A stretch of DNA of 64,000 bases from Nonomuraea soli (GTDB lineage: Bacteria; Actinomycetota; Actinomycetes; Streptosporangiales; Streptosporangiaceae), in contig NZ_JACDUR010000002.1 of the NCBI RefSeq assembly GCF_013761175.1, forward strand, positions 812,816 to 876,815. The letters run 5' to 3'. This document shows positions 25,704 through 33,795 of this stretch, in pieces. Under the pieces are notes generated by a model that was not told where the DNA came from, ran no database searches, and saw only the letters and a list, made by a program, of their open reading frames with translations. The translations under genes were made by a program, and so were the position numbers. How positions within the stretch are numbered: position 1 is the stretch's first letter; every line of letters starts with the position of its first letter.

Positions 25704-26461
25704 GCGCGCACCACCTCCAGCCCCGCGGCGCTCAGCTCGGCGGCGAGCGTGAGGTCCAGCCCGGCGTCGGTGATCACCATGTCGATCTCCTGGAGCGCGG
25801 CGAACCTGGCGAAGTAGGTGTTGCCGAACTTCGTGTGGTCGGCCAGCAGCACGCTGCGCTCCGAGGCGGCGATCATCGCGCGCTTGATCGCGGCCTCGGC
25901 CGGGTCGGGCGTGGTCAGCCCGTTGGCGATCGAGCAGCCGTTGGTCGCCATGAACGCCACGTCGACGTGCAGGTCGGCCAGCGGCCGCAGCGCCCAGTCG
26001 TCGACCGTGGCGAGCGTGCGGCCGCGCACCCTGCCGCCCAGCATGATGACGGTCAGGTTGCCCCTCGTCGCCAGCACCGAGGCCAGCGGCGGCGAGTTGA
26101 CCACCACGGTCAGCTCCCGGTCGGCGGGCAGGACCTGCGCCAGCCGGCCGGTCGTGCTGCCCGCGTCGATGATCACCGATCCGTCGTCGGGCAGCTCGGC
26201 CAGGGCGGCCTTGGCGATCCGCTCCTTCTCGGCGGTCATCACCTCGTCGCGTACGGCCAGCCCGGGCTCGAAGCCCAGCCGCTCGACCGGGATCGCCCCG
26301 CCGTGCACCCGGCGCAGCACTCCCGCCCGCTCCAGCACGGTGAGGTCGCGGCGGATGGTCTCCGTGGTCACCTCGAGCGCCTCGGCCAGCACCACCACGT
26401 CCACGCGTCCGGCCTCGCGGGCCCTGCGGAGGATCTCCTGCTGGCGCTCTTCGGGGTACAT
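25700..26461 (-). CDS. DeoR-family repressor of the PTS operon
   Basis: A 253-residue regulator. The DeoR winged helix-turn-helix at residues 1-57 reads VVVLAEALEVTTETIRRDL, followed by the HGGA turn, then a sugar-phosphate-sensing domain with IDAGSTT and FMATNGCS. It is the first gene of the eight-gene PTS operon and so is probably autoregulated. Its effector should be a phosphorylated intermediate of the pathway. Direct repeats over the promoter (26486-26503) are the likely operator. Confidence 0.92.
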   Translation of the reverse strand: MYPEERQQEILRRAREAGRVDVVVLAEALEVTTETIRRDLTVLERAGVLRRVHGGAIPVERLGFEPGLAVRDEVMTAEKERIAKAALAELPDDGSVIIDAGSTTGRLAQVLPADRELTVVVNSPPLASVLATRGNLTVIMLGGRVRGRTLATVDDWALRPLADLHVDVAFMATNGCSIANGLTTPDPAEAAIKRAMIAASERSVLLADHTKFGNTYFARFAALQEIDMVITDAGLDLTLAAELSAAGLEVVRA

Positions 26462-26485
26462 CGTGTGGATTCACCGCCGTTTCGT

Positions 26486-26503
26486 TTGGTTTTCCTTGGT
26501 TTT
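26486..26503 (-). promoter_or_regulatory. Candidate DeoR operator, direct repeats
   Basis: Two copies of TTGGTTTT (AAAACCAA on the coding strand) spaced exactly 10 bp apart, with a weaker third copy one turn further (26476-26483). They begin at the -10 region and run downstream, between promoter and DeoR start. Direct repeats at one-turn spacing are usual for DeoR regulators. Confidence 0.55.
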
Positions 26504-26527
26504 AGCCCCGTTTCTGTGTGGCGTCAA
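26499..26527 (-). promoter_or_regulatory. Promoter of the PTS operon
   Basis: On the minus strand TTGACG (26522-26527) and TAAAAC (26499-26504) are 17 bp apart, a good sigma-70-type pair. They lie 38 bp upstream of the DeoR start codon. Confidence 0.6.
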
Positions 26528-26600
26528 GGGGCCGGCCCACCCGTTGACACCGGGCGGGGCGGCGGACGACTATCGTGCTTCCTGACTGGGAGACGGTGCG

Positions 26601-27410
26601 ATGACCAACGACGAGCAGGCGCCCCCGGGCATCGACGCCCGGACGCCGAACATGGCTCGCATGTACGACTACGCCCTCGGCGGCAAGGACAACTTCGAGT
26701 CCGACCGCCAGGCGGTCGGCAAGCTCTTCGCCATGTCGCCGGAGAACAGGTACGTGCCGCTGGTCAACCGCCAGTTCCTGCGCCGGGCCGTACGCTTCGC
26801 CGCCAGGCGGGGCATCGACCAGTACCTCGACCTCGGCGCGGGCCTGCCCAGCCAGGGCAACGTGCACGAGGTGGCCAAGCAGGCCAGGCCCAGGGCACGC
26901 GTGGTCTACGTCGACAACGACCCCGTGGTCGCCGTGCACGCCAGGGCGCTGCTGTCGGGCGGCGACAGCGGCGTGGCCGTCGTCGAGGGCGACATCAGGG
27001 ACTCGGAGAAGATCCTCGGCGACGCCGACGTCAACCGGCTGATCGACTTCACCCTGCCGGTCGCCGTCCTGCTCGTCTCGGTGCTGCACGGCATCGCCGA
27101 CGACGAGGACCCGGCGGCCGTCGTGCGGGCCTTCTGCGAGCGCCTGGCGCCCGGCAGCTACCTGATCCTGTCCCACCTGACCCGCGAGGGTCAGCCGGCC
27201 GACCTGGTGCGCCGCAAGGAGGAGGTGTTCGCCCGGTCCAACACCGTCTTCTCCTACCGCGGCCGCGACGAGATCCTGCGCTACTTCGACGGCCTCGACC
27301 TGGTCGAGCCCGGCCTCACCCCCGTCACCGCCTGGCGGCCCGACGACGACACCCTGCCCGAGCTCGAAGCGGCCGGAGCCTGGTGGCTCGGCGGCGTGGG
27401 GCGCCGCTGA
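26601..27410 (+). CDS. S-adenosylmethionine-dependent methyltransferase (DUF574/Methyltransf_19)
   Basis: A 269-residue protein with the family hallmarks RMYDYALGGKDNFESDR near the N-terminus and LDLGAGLPSQGN (about residues 76-87) as the SAM-binding loop. This family is greatly expanded in actinomycetes, but members' substrates are mostly unknown. It is divergent from the DeoR operon and followed 1 bp later by a crotonase gene, suggesting shared transcription without telling its function. Confidence 0.9.
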   Translation: MTNDEQAPPGIDARTPNMARMYDYALGGKDNFESDRQAVGKLFAMSPENRYVPLVNRQFLRRAVRFAARRGIDQYLDLGAGLPSQGNVHEVAKQARPRARVVYVDNDPVVAVHARALLSGGDSGVAVVEGDIRDSEKILGDADVNRLIDFTLPVAVLLVSVLHGIADDEDPAAVVRAFCERLAPGSYLILSHLTREGQPADLVRRKEEVFARSNTVFSYRGRDEILRYFDGLDLVEPGLTPVTAWRPDDDTLPELEAAGAWWLGGVGRR

Positions 27411-27411
27411 G

Positions 27412-28170
27412 GTGATCGAACGCACCGAGATCGACGACGTCGTCGTGCTGCGCCTGGCGCACGGCAAGGTCAACGCCCTGGACCTGGAGCTGCTCGAACG
27501 GCTCACCGAGATCCTCACCGAGCTGCAGGGCCAACCGCCCAGAGGCGTGGTCCTGACCGGGACCGGCGGCGCCTTCAGCGCGGGCGTCGACCTGTGGCGG
27601 ATCGTCGACGGCGGCCCCGCGTACATCGAGGCATTCCTCCCGGCGCTGAGCGCGGCCTTCCTGGCCGCGTTCAACCTGCCCCAGCCGCTGGTCGCGGCGG
27701 TCAACGGCCACGCGATCGCCGGAGGATGCGTACTGGCTGCCTGCGCCGACCACCGCGTCATGGGCGGGCGCGGCACCATCGGCGTGACCGAGCTCCTCGT
27801 CGGCGTGCCCTTCCCGACCACAGCCCTGACGATCCTCGAATACGCGCTCGGCCCCGCTCAGACGCGTGCCTGCGTGGTGGGCGGCGCCACCTTCGAGCCC
27901 GCCCAGGCGCTGGAACGCGGCCTGGTCGACGAGCTCGACGACGACCCCGTCTCCGCGGCCGTCGCCGTCGCGCGCCGCATGGCGACCGCCGTCCCCGCCG
28001 ACACCTACGCCTTCACCAAGCACCAGCTGCGCCGCTCGGTCAACGAGACCGTCCAGATGCGCCGCGACCTGGAGGACCCCCGGGTCCTGGAGCAGTGGAC
28101 CGCCAGGCTGGCCGACGGCGGCATCGAGCGCTTCATGAAGGCTAAGGGTTCGGCGAGCCGCAGATCCTGA
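27412..28170 (+). CDS. Enoyl-CoA hydratase/isomerase family protein
   Basis: A 252-residue crotonase-fold protein from a GTG start one base after the methyltransferase stop. The oxyanion-hole segments FSAGVDLWRI and NGHAIAGGCVLA are conserved. The TELLVGVPFP segment keeps one glutamate at the position of the first catalytic Glu of enoyl-CoA hydratase, but the second is not obvious, so isomerase or another crotonase activity is possible. The last 29 bp overlap the 3' end of the converging kinase gene. Confidence 0.88.
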   Translation: MIERTEIDDVVVLRLAHGKVNALDLELLERLTEILTELQGQPPRGVVLTGTGGAFSAGVDLWRIVDGGPAYIEAFLPALSAAFLAAFNLPQPLVAAVNGHAIAGGCVLAACADHRVMGGRGTIGVTELLVGVPFPTTALTILEYALGPAQTRACVVGGATFEPAQALERGLVDELDDDPVSAAVAVARRMATAVPADTYAFTKHQLRRSVNETVQMRRDLEDPRVLEQWTARLADGGIERFMKAKGSASRRS

Positions 28171-31100
28171 CGAACGGCAGGTCGGGCCCGGCGTGCTCCC
28201 GCCACTCCGCCTCGGCCAGGCCGCGTCCCGCGCGCTCGCACACCTCGCGCGCCACCCGCTCCGGGTCGAGGCCGAGCTCGCGGTAGGTCCCGTCGTGGGC
28301 GACCACCCGCAGCACGCCCCCGGAGAAGGAGAGGGCGGGCCTGCCCTCGTCCGCCGTGCCGTACCTCATGGCGCTGATCGTCCGTGCCGCGCCGAGCTGG
28401 CGGCCCGAGGGCACGTCGAACAGGGTCAGCCGGTCGTCGTGGGCGACCGCCAGGAGCGTGGCGTCGGGCGAGAACTGCGCGGTGTGGACGGTACCGCCCA
28501 CCTGGAGGAACTGGCCGGTGGGCTGCCAGCCGGCGGTGTTCCACAGGGTCACGCCCCGCGCGCCCCACGGCGAGACGCCGATACGGCCGTCCGCGGACAG
28601 CGTCATCCAGCGTTTGGCCAGCGTGCCGGGACCGGCACTTCTCGGTACGGCCTGGCGGGTTGTCAGGTCGATGACGCTCACCCCGGCCGGATCGGCGGTG
28701 ACCAGGAACCTGCCGTCGCCGCTGAAGGCCATCGGCCCGGCCGACAGGCCCCCGAAGGAGGCGACCCGCTCGAAGGTGCGCGCGTCCCACAGGGTCACCA
28801 CGCCCACGCCGTAGGTGTCGTTGGACTGGCCGCTGCTGGCCGCGATGTACTTCCCGTCCGGGCTGAAGGCCAGATGGCTCGGCTCGCTGCCGAACTCGCC
28901 CAGCGGGATGCGGCCCACCTCCCGCCCGGTCGCGGTGTCCACGACGCGCAGCGGCTTGCCCTGGTTGTTGGTGATGCCCTTGATCACGCGCTTGCCGTCC
29001 GGGCTCACCCCCCACCACGGGTCCTCGTACTTCCCGGAGTTCAGCGACGTCGCGGCACGCCCGCCGGTGAAGGCGGGCACGCTCCAGCTGACCACGTCGT
29101 CGCCCCGCCTGGCGAAGAGCGCGTCGCCCGCGAAACGCCGCTCCGTCGCCCCGGCGGGGATGCCGGGCGCGGCCGCGGTGTGCACGGCGACGTCGTAGGA
29201 GGTGACCCGCCCTGAATCGTCGAGCAGGGTGAGCAGCCGGTTGTCGCGGCTGAGGAGCGCGCCTCGCTGCAGCAGCGAGGGAGCGGTGAAGCGCAGCAGC
29301 TCCCTGCCGTCCGACAGCCGCCACAACGACACCGGCGGCGCGGCGCTGACCGAGGAGTCGGACTGCGCCAGGCCGTTGGAGACGACCAGGAACCGGCCGT
29401 CGGCGCTCACCGCCGGCTCGGTGGCGGCGGCGGTGAGCAGGGCGGGCCCGATCTGTCGTCCGGTGCGCAGGTCCCAGCGGATCAGCCGCGAGGGCTGCTC
29501 CCTGGCCACGACCACGACGTCACCGGCGCCGGTGAAGGCCAGGATCCTGCCGTCCCGCGGGGGCATGACCAGCTTCGGGGCCGGGCCCGACAGGGCCTTC
29601 GCCGGGCCCGCGTCGATGATCGCGTACCTGTCGCCGGGCGCCACGAAAATCTGGCCGGGGAAGCGCAGCGGGACCAGGGAGCGGGTGGCGACCCTCCAGA
29701 ACCTGGACAGGACGCCGCCCTCGCGCATCACGATGTAGCCCCCGCCGGGGCTGAAGGTCATCTCGTCCGGCGGGGGGGCGTTGTCCGAGGGCAGATCGGG
29801 GCCGAGGTAGCGGCCCTCGCCGAGCATGGTGCCGCTCCTGAGGCTCCACAGGCGGATCCTGCCCTCCGAGGCCAGGGCGAGCGTGTCGGCGTCGGGCGCC
29901 ACCGCGGCGCGGAACGGCCCGTCGCCGACGCCGCCGAACCGCCGTGTCAGCCGCCCCGTCTCCACCTCGAACACCGACACGATGCCCGCGCCCGCGCTGA
30001 CCAGGAAACGGCCGTCGGCGGTGAGCGCCCTGCCCAGGTTGCCCGCCACCGGATCCCTGACCACCCGGCGCTCCGGCCGGGCCAGCGAGCCGAACAACGC
30101 CGAGCGCGCCTCCGGCACCGGCGAGATCCGGTAGGCGGCCACCGACAGCAGCATCGCCCGCACCGGGTCGGTGGCGCGCAACGCGTCGGCCTGCAGGGCC
30201 AGCTGCCTGGCCGTCGCCATGGCCCGCTGCCCGGCCAGCAGCCCGGCGTTCTCGTCGCTCAGCGCCGACTGCCGCCAGGCGAACAGTCCCGCGGCGAGCG
30301 AGACCACCAGCAGGGCGGCCACGCCGGTGCTCACGCCCTTGCGCACCCGGCCCTGGCGCAGGGCCTGCGCCCGGCTGTCCTCCAGGAAACGTTTCTCGAC
30401 CTGGTTCATGGTCAGGTGCGCGGGGGCGCCGGACGCCCACGCCAGGGACTCGCGCAGGGCCGTGCCGCGCAGCAGGTCCTCGCGGTGCCGCCCGCCCGCC
30501 GCCCAGTGCCGGGCGGCCTCGCCCAGCCTGCGGTGCCTGAGCAGCGCCTCGCGGTCGGCGCTGACCCACTCGTGCAGGCGCGGCCAGGCGCGCAGCAGGG
30601 CCGGGGTGCCGACGGCGAGCGTGTCGTGGCCGCGCTCGATCAGCTCGGCCTCCGTCAGCGCGGCGAGGACGGTCTCGTCGGGTTCCGGGAGTTCGGCCAG
30701 GGTCGCGCGTCGGGGGGTCTCCTCGCCGTCGCGTACGTCCACCAGGCGCAGCAGGACCTGCCTGGCCACCTCGCGGCCGTGCGGCGGCAGCGCCGCGTAG
30801 GCCCGCTCGGCCAGCACGCCGAGGGGAGGCCGCCCGGCCAGCTCACGCGGCGGCCGCACCTCGGCCGCGGCCCTCACCCCGTCGGCCAGCATCGCCGCAC
30901 CGCCCGAAACGCGCCCGTCGGCCGTTGTGCTCCCCTTCTCCAGGTTGTCCGCCGCGAGCAGCGAGTACAGCAACTCAGAAGCCGCCGGCCGCTCCGACGG
31001 CTCCTTCGCGAGCGCCGCCGCCACCAGAGCACGCAGATCACGGGGAATCGCCCCCAGGTCGATGTCCCCGGTCAGCAGCCGGTGGATGACCGCCACCGTC

Positions 31101-31732
31101 GTGGGCGCGGCGAACGCGTCGCGCCCGGTGGCGGCGAAGTACACCATCGCGCCCCACGCGAACACGTCGGCCGCGGGCTCGGCGCGCCCGCCCGCGAACA
31201 GCTCGGGCGCCATGTACATCGGCGTGCCCGTCAGCTCACCCGTCGAGGTCATCGACAATCCGGCGGCCCTGGCGATGCCGAAGTCGATCACCCGCGGCCC
31301 GTCGGGCCCGAGCAGCACGTTCTCCGGCTTCAGGTCGCGGTGCACCACCCCCGCCCGGTGGATGGCCGCCAGCGCGGTGGCCATCCCCACGGCCAGCCTG
31401 CGCAGCCCGTCGCCGCCCAGCGGCCCCGCGGGCGCGAGCGCCGCGCGCAGGCTCGGCCCCGGGACGAACTCACTGACGATGTAGGGCCGCTCGCCGTCCA
31501 GGTCGTGGTCCAGGACCCGGGCCGTGCAGAAGGAGGCGACCCGCTGGGCGGCCAGCACCTCGCGCAGGAAGCGGCGGCGCAGCTGATGGTCGCCCGGCAG
31601 GTAGGCGTGCAGGACCTTGACCGCCACGCGGTTGGCGGCGGCGTCGTAGGCCTCGTACACGACGCCCTGCCCGCCCGAGCCGAGCCGCCCGGCCAGCCAG
31701 TAGTCGCCCAGTCTCTGGGGATCAGCGCTCAC
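28142..31732 (-). CDS. Membrane Ser/Thr protein kinase with WD40 repeats
   Basis: A 1196-residue protein from the GTG at 31732. The kinase domain (residues about 8-260) has GSGGQGVV, K39, the catalytic HRDLKPEN loop (D133) and D150-F-G. Residues about 300-455 resemble only the C-terminal helical part of the nSTAND1-type modules often found between kinase and WD40 domains; no P-loop is visible. One membrane helix (about 465-485) precedes a long beta-propeller region with repeated GRFLV...GxVxxWD units to the end, homologous to PkwA-like proteins. It probably signals from the membrane. No clear ribosome site precedes the GTG; the open frame upstream is low-complexity. Confidence 0.88.
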   Translation of the reverse strand: MSADPQRLGDYWLAGRLGSGGQGVVYEAYDAAANRVAVKVLHAYLPGDHQLRRRFLREVLAAQRVASFCTARVLDHDLDGERPYIVSEFVPGPSLRAALAPAGPLGGDGLRRLAVGMATALAAIHRAGVVHRDLKPENVLLGPDGPRVIDFGIARAAGLSMTSTGELTGTPMYMAPELFAGGRAEPAADVFAWGAMVYFAATGRDAFAAPTTVAVIHRLLTGDIDLGAIPRDLRALVAAALAKEPSERPAASELLYSLLAADNLEKGSTTADGRVSGGAAMLADGVRAAAEVRPPRELAGRPPLGVLAERAYAALPPHGREVARQVLLRLVDVRDGEETPRRATLAELPEPDETVLAALTEAELIERGHDTLAVGTPALLRAWPRLHEWVSADREALLRHRRLGEAARHWAAGGRHREDLLRGTALRESLAWASGAPAHLTMNQVEKRFLEDSRAQALRQGRVRKGVSTGVAALLVVSLAAGLFAWRQSALSDENAGLLAGQRAMATARQLALQADALRATDPVRAMLLSVAAYRISPVPEARSALFGSLARPERRVVRDPVAGNLGRALTADGRFLVSAGAGIVSVFEVETGRLTRRFGGVGDGPFRAAVAPDADTLALASEGRIRLWSLRSGTMLGEGRYLGPDLPSDNAPPPDEMTFSPGGGYIVMREGGVLSRFWRVATRSLVPLRFPGQIFVAPGDRYAIIDAGPAKALSGPAPKLVMPPRDGRILAFTGAGDVVVVAREQPSRLIRWDLRTGRQIGPALLTAAATEPAVSADGRFLVVSNGLAQSDSSVSAAPPVSLWRLSDGRELLRFTAPSLLQRGALLSRDNRLLTLLDDSGRVTSYDVAVHTAAAPGIPAGATERRFAGDALFARRGDDVVSWSVPAFTGGRAATSLNSGKYEDPWWGVSPDGKRVIKGITNNQGKPLRVVDTATGREVGRIPLGEFGSEPSHLAFSPDGKYIAASSGQSNDTYGVGVVTLWDARTFERVASFGGLSAGPMAFSGDGRFLVTADPAGVSVIDLTTRQAVPRSAGPGTLAKRWMTLSADGRIGVSPWGARGVTLWNTAGWQPTGQFLQVGGTVHTAQFSPDATLLAVAHDDRLTLFDVPSGRQLGAARTISAMRYGTADEGRPALSFSGGVLRVVAHDGTYRELGLDPERVAREVCERAGRGLAEAEWREHAGPDLPFVRICGSPNP

Positions 31733-31800
31733 GCATGATTGGAGGGCGTTCGGCGGCAAATGGTTGGCCGTGATCGGCGCGGGTGTGACACCGTGACGGC

Positions 31801-32349
31801 GTGAGCGAGCGCCTGCCGATGACCGTGGCCGAGGCCGTCGCCGCCGAGCAGGCGGGACGGCCACTGAAGTACCTGTGCTTCTGGGGGCACCAGAGCCTGC
31901 GCCCCGGCTGCCTGTCGCAGTGGTGGGAGGCGGCCTTCACCGACGACGGCCACACGTACGGCTCGGCCGAGCACTACATGATGGCGCACAAGGCCTGGCT
32001 GTTCGGTGACGACGACACGGCGGCCGAGATCCTGGCGGCCGGCCATCCCGGCGAGGCCAAGAAGCTGGGCAGGGTCGTGCGCGGCTTCGACGACGCGCTC
32101 TGGCGGGAGCGCCGCTTCGACATCGTGGTCGGGGGCAACCTCGCCAAGTTCGGCCAGAATCCCGAGCTGAAGGAGTTCCTGCTCGGCACCGGCGATCGGG
32201 TGCTGGTCGAGGCCAGCCCGCTCGACCGCGTCTGGGGCATCGGCCTGGCCGCCTCCGACGAGCGGGCCACCACGCCGTCGGCGTGGCAGGGGCTCAACCT
32301 GCTCGGCTTCGCCCTCATGGCCGCCCGGGACACACTGGCGCAAAGCTAA
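31801..32349 (+). CDS. NADAR (YbiA/DUF1768) N-glycosidase
   Basis: A 182-residue protein from GTG at 31801, with the family core YLCFWGHQ, LSQWWEAAF, YGSAEHYMMAHKA and WGIGLAA. YbiA/NADAR proteins cleave N-glycosidic bonds, either in early riboflavin intermediates or in ADP-ribosylated nucleobases; the latter group includes antitoxins of DarT-type systems. No DarT-like toxin or riboflavin gene is nearby, so the substrate is open. It diverges from the kinase gene with a 68-bp gap. Confidence 0.9.
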   Translation: MSERLPMTVAEAVAAEQAGRPLKYLCFWGHQSLRPGCLSQWWEAAFTDDGHTYGSAEHYMMAHKAWLFGDDDTAAEILAAGHPGEAKKLGRVVRGFDDALWRERRFDIVVGGNLAKFGQNPELKEFLLGTGDRVLVEASPLDRVWGIGLAASDERATTPSAWQGLNLLGFALMAARDTLAQS

Positions 32350-32361
32350 CGGACCGGAAAG

Positions 32362-32802
32362 CTAGCGGGGCGGCGCGGTGATCGGGTGCCCGGCGAGCGG
32401 CGTCGAGAGGATCATGGTGCTCGACGGCGGCCCGTAGGCGGCCAGCCGGTCGATGAGCGCCTCGAAGCCCGTCATCGACACCGCCGCCACCTCCAGGATG
32501 CTGCACACGTCGCCCGTCACCCGGTGGACCTGGCGGATCTCCGGCCACTGGGCCACCTCGGGATCGCGCAGCACGCAGCGCGCGCCGTAGCACGTCATCC
32601 GGATGAACGCCCGCACCGGCCAACCGGCGCGGGCCGGGTCGACGTGGGCGTGGTAGCCGGCGATGACACCGCTGTCCTCCAGCCGCCGCACCCGCTCGGC
32701 CACTGCCGGGGGCGACAGGTGCACACGCCGCGACAGCTCGTTGAAGGACAGGCGGGCGTTGGCCTGCAGCTCGCGCAGCAGCTCCCAGTCCATGGCGTCC
32801 AC
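32362..32802 (-). CDS. Lrp/AsnC-family regulator
   Basis: A 146-residue regulator. The N-terminal helix-turn-helix has LLRELQANARLSFNELSRR and LSPPAVAERVRRLE; the RAM/ACT-like ligand domain follows. The GTG at 32802 is chosen because AAAGGA lies 7 bases upstream; a GTG at 32835 is possible but has no ribosome site. It is divergent from tryptophan dioxygenase, so a tryptophan or kynurenine response is likely. Palindromic sequence lies between them. Confidence 0.9.
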   Translation of the reverse strand: MDAMDWELLRELQANARLSFNELSRRVHLSPPAVAERVRRLEDSGVIAGYHAHVDPARAGWPVRAFIRMTCYGARCVLRDPEVAQWPEIRQVHRVTGDVCSILEVAAVSMTGFEALIDRLAAYGPPSSTMILSTPLAGHPITAPPR

Positions 32803-32877
32803 CTGGGCATCCTTTCGTTCGGCAACCGTGCTCACGCATTTTGCCGTCGATGGGCGGAAAACTCGACCCAGGGCCTT

Positions 32878-32892
32878 CGGAATGGCATTCCG
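32878..32892. promoter_or_regulatory. Palindrome in the Lrp/tryptophan dioxygenase promoter region
   Basis: CGGAATG-G-CATTCCG is a perfect 7-bp inverted repeat with one central base, 31 bp before the tryptophan dioxygenase ATG and in the divergent gap with the Lrp gene. Its size and symmetry suit an Lrp/AsnC dimer. Confidence 0.55.
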
Positions 32893-32923
32893 CGCGCCCC
32901 GATCGCCGCGCGAGCATGAAGGC

Positions 32924-33784
32924 ATGGAAACGGTACGACCGCTGAACGCCGCGGAACGCACCGCCCGGGCCAGGGCCACGGGCGGGCAGCCGATCACGGA
33001 CTTCGACCAGCGCATCCCCTACGACGCCTACGTGCGCACCGATGTCCTGCACAGCCTGCAGCGGACCGTGACCGACGACCCCGGCGAGATGTCCTTCCTG
33101 ATGATCACCCAGGTGATGGAGCTGTACTTCAAGCTCATCGCCTTCGAGCTGCGCGGCGCCCAGGAGCTGCTGCGCGCCGACCGGGTGTGGGAGGCGATCT
33201 CCCCGCTGAGCCGTACGGCCCTGCACCTGGAGGGGCTCAACGGCAGCTGGCGGGGCCTGCGGTGGATGACCCCCGCCGACTTCAACCGCTTCCGTGACCA
33301 GCTCGGTGAGGCCTCCGGCCTGCAGTCGGGTATGTACCGCCAGGTAGAGTTCCTGCTCGGGCTGAAGAACCCGGCGCTGCTGCGGCCGTTCAAGAGCCGC
33401 TCGGCCGAGCTGCGGAGGGCCTTCGACGGGCCGAGCGTGTGGGACGACGCCGTCGCGGCGCTCGCCAGGCGCGGCCACGACCTGCCGCAGGAGCTGCTGG
33501 TGCGCGACTTCTCGATCGAGCACGAGCCGCACGAGGCGGTCGAGCGTGCCTGGGTCGAGGTCTACCGCGACACCTCGCCCGGCAACGACCTGCGCCGGCT
33601 CGGCGAGGCGCTGACCGACGTGGCCGAGGCCTTCGGCGAGTGGCGCCGCCAGCACGTGGCCGCGGTGCGCCGTTCGATGGGCCACAAGCCGGGCAGCGGT
33701 GGATCCAACGGGCTGGCCTGGCTGGAACGCAGCATGGCCCGGGTGGTCTTCCCCGAGCTGTGGTCCGCCCGGACCCACATGTGA
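32924..33784 (+). CDS. kynA: Tryptophan 2,3-dioxygenase
   Basis: A 286-residue haem dioxygenase that opens the indole ring of tryptophan to N-formylkynurenine. Family features are IPYDAYVRTDVLHSLQR, EMSFLMITQVMELYFK and FRDQLGEASGLQSGMYR. Length is normal for bacterial enzymes. The ATG at 32924 has only a very close AAGG, so translation may be weak or leaderless. It is followed 11 bp later by kynurenine monooxygenase. Confidence 0.95.
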   Translation: METVRPLNAAERTARARATGGQPITDFDQRIPYDAYVRTDVLHSLQRTVTDDPGEMSFLMITQVMELYFKLIAFELRGAQELLRADRVWEAISPLSRTALHLEGLNGSWRGLRWMTPADFNRFRDQLGEASGLQSGMYRQVEFLLGLKNPALLRPFKSRSAELRRAFDGPSVWDDAVAALARRGHDLPQELLVRDFSIEHEPHEAVERAWVEVYRDTSPGNDLRRLGEALTDVAEAFGEWRRQHVAAVRRSMGHKPGSGGSNGLAWLERSMARVVFPELWSARTHM

Positions 33785-33795
33785 GAGGAGCGAGC

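Noticed and set aside
31801..32349. NADAR gene as the antitoxin of a toxin-antitoxin pair
   Set aside because: Neither neighbour (kinase, Lrp) resembles DarT or another ADP-ribosyltransferase.
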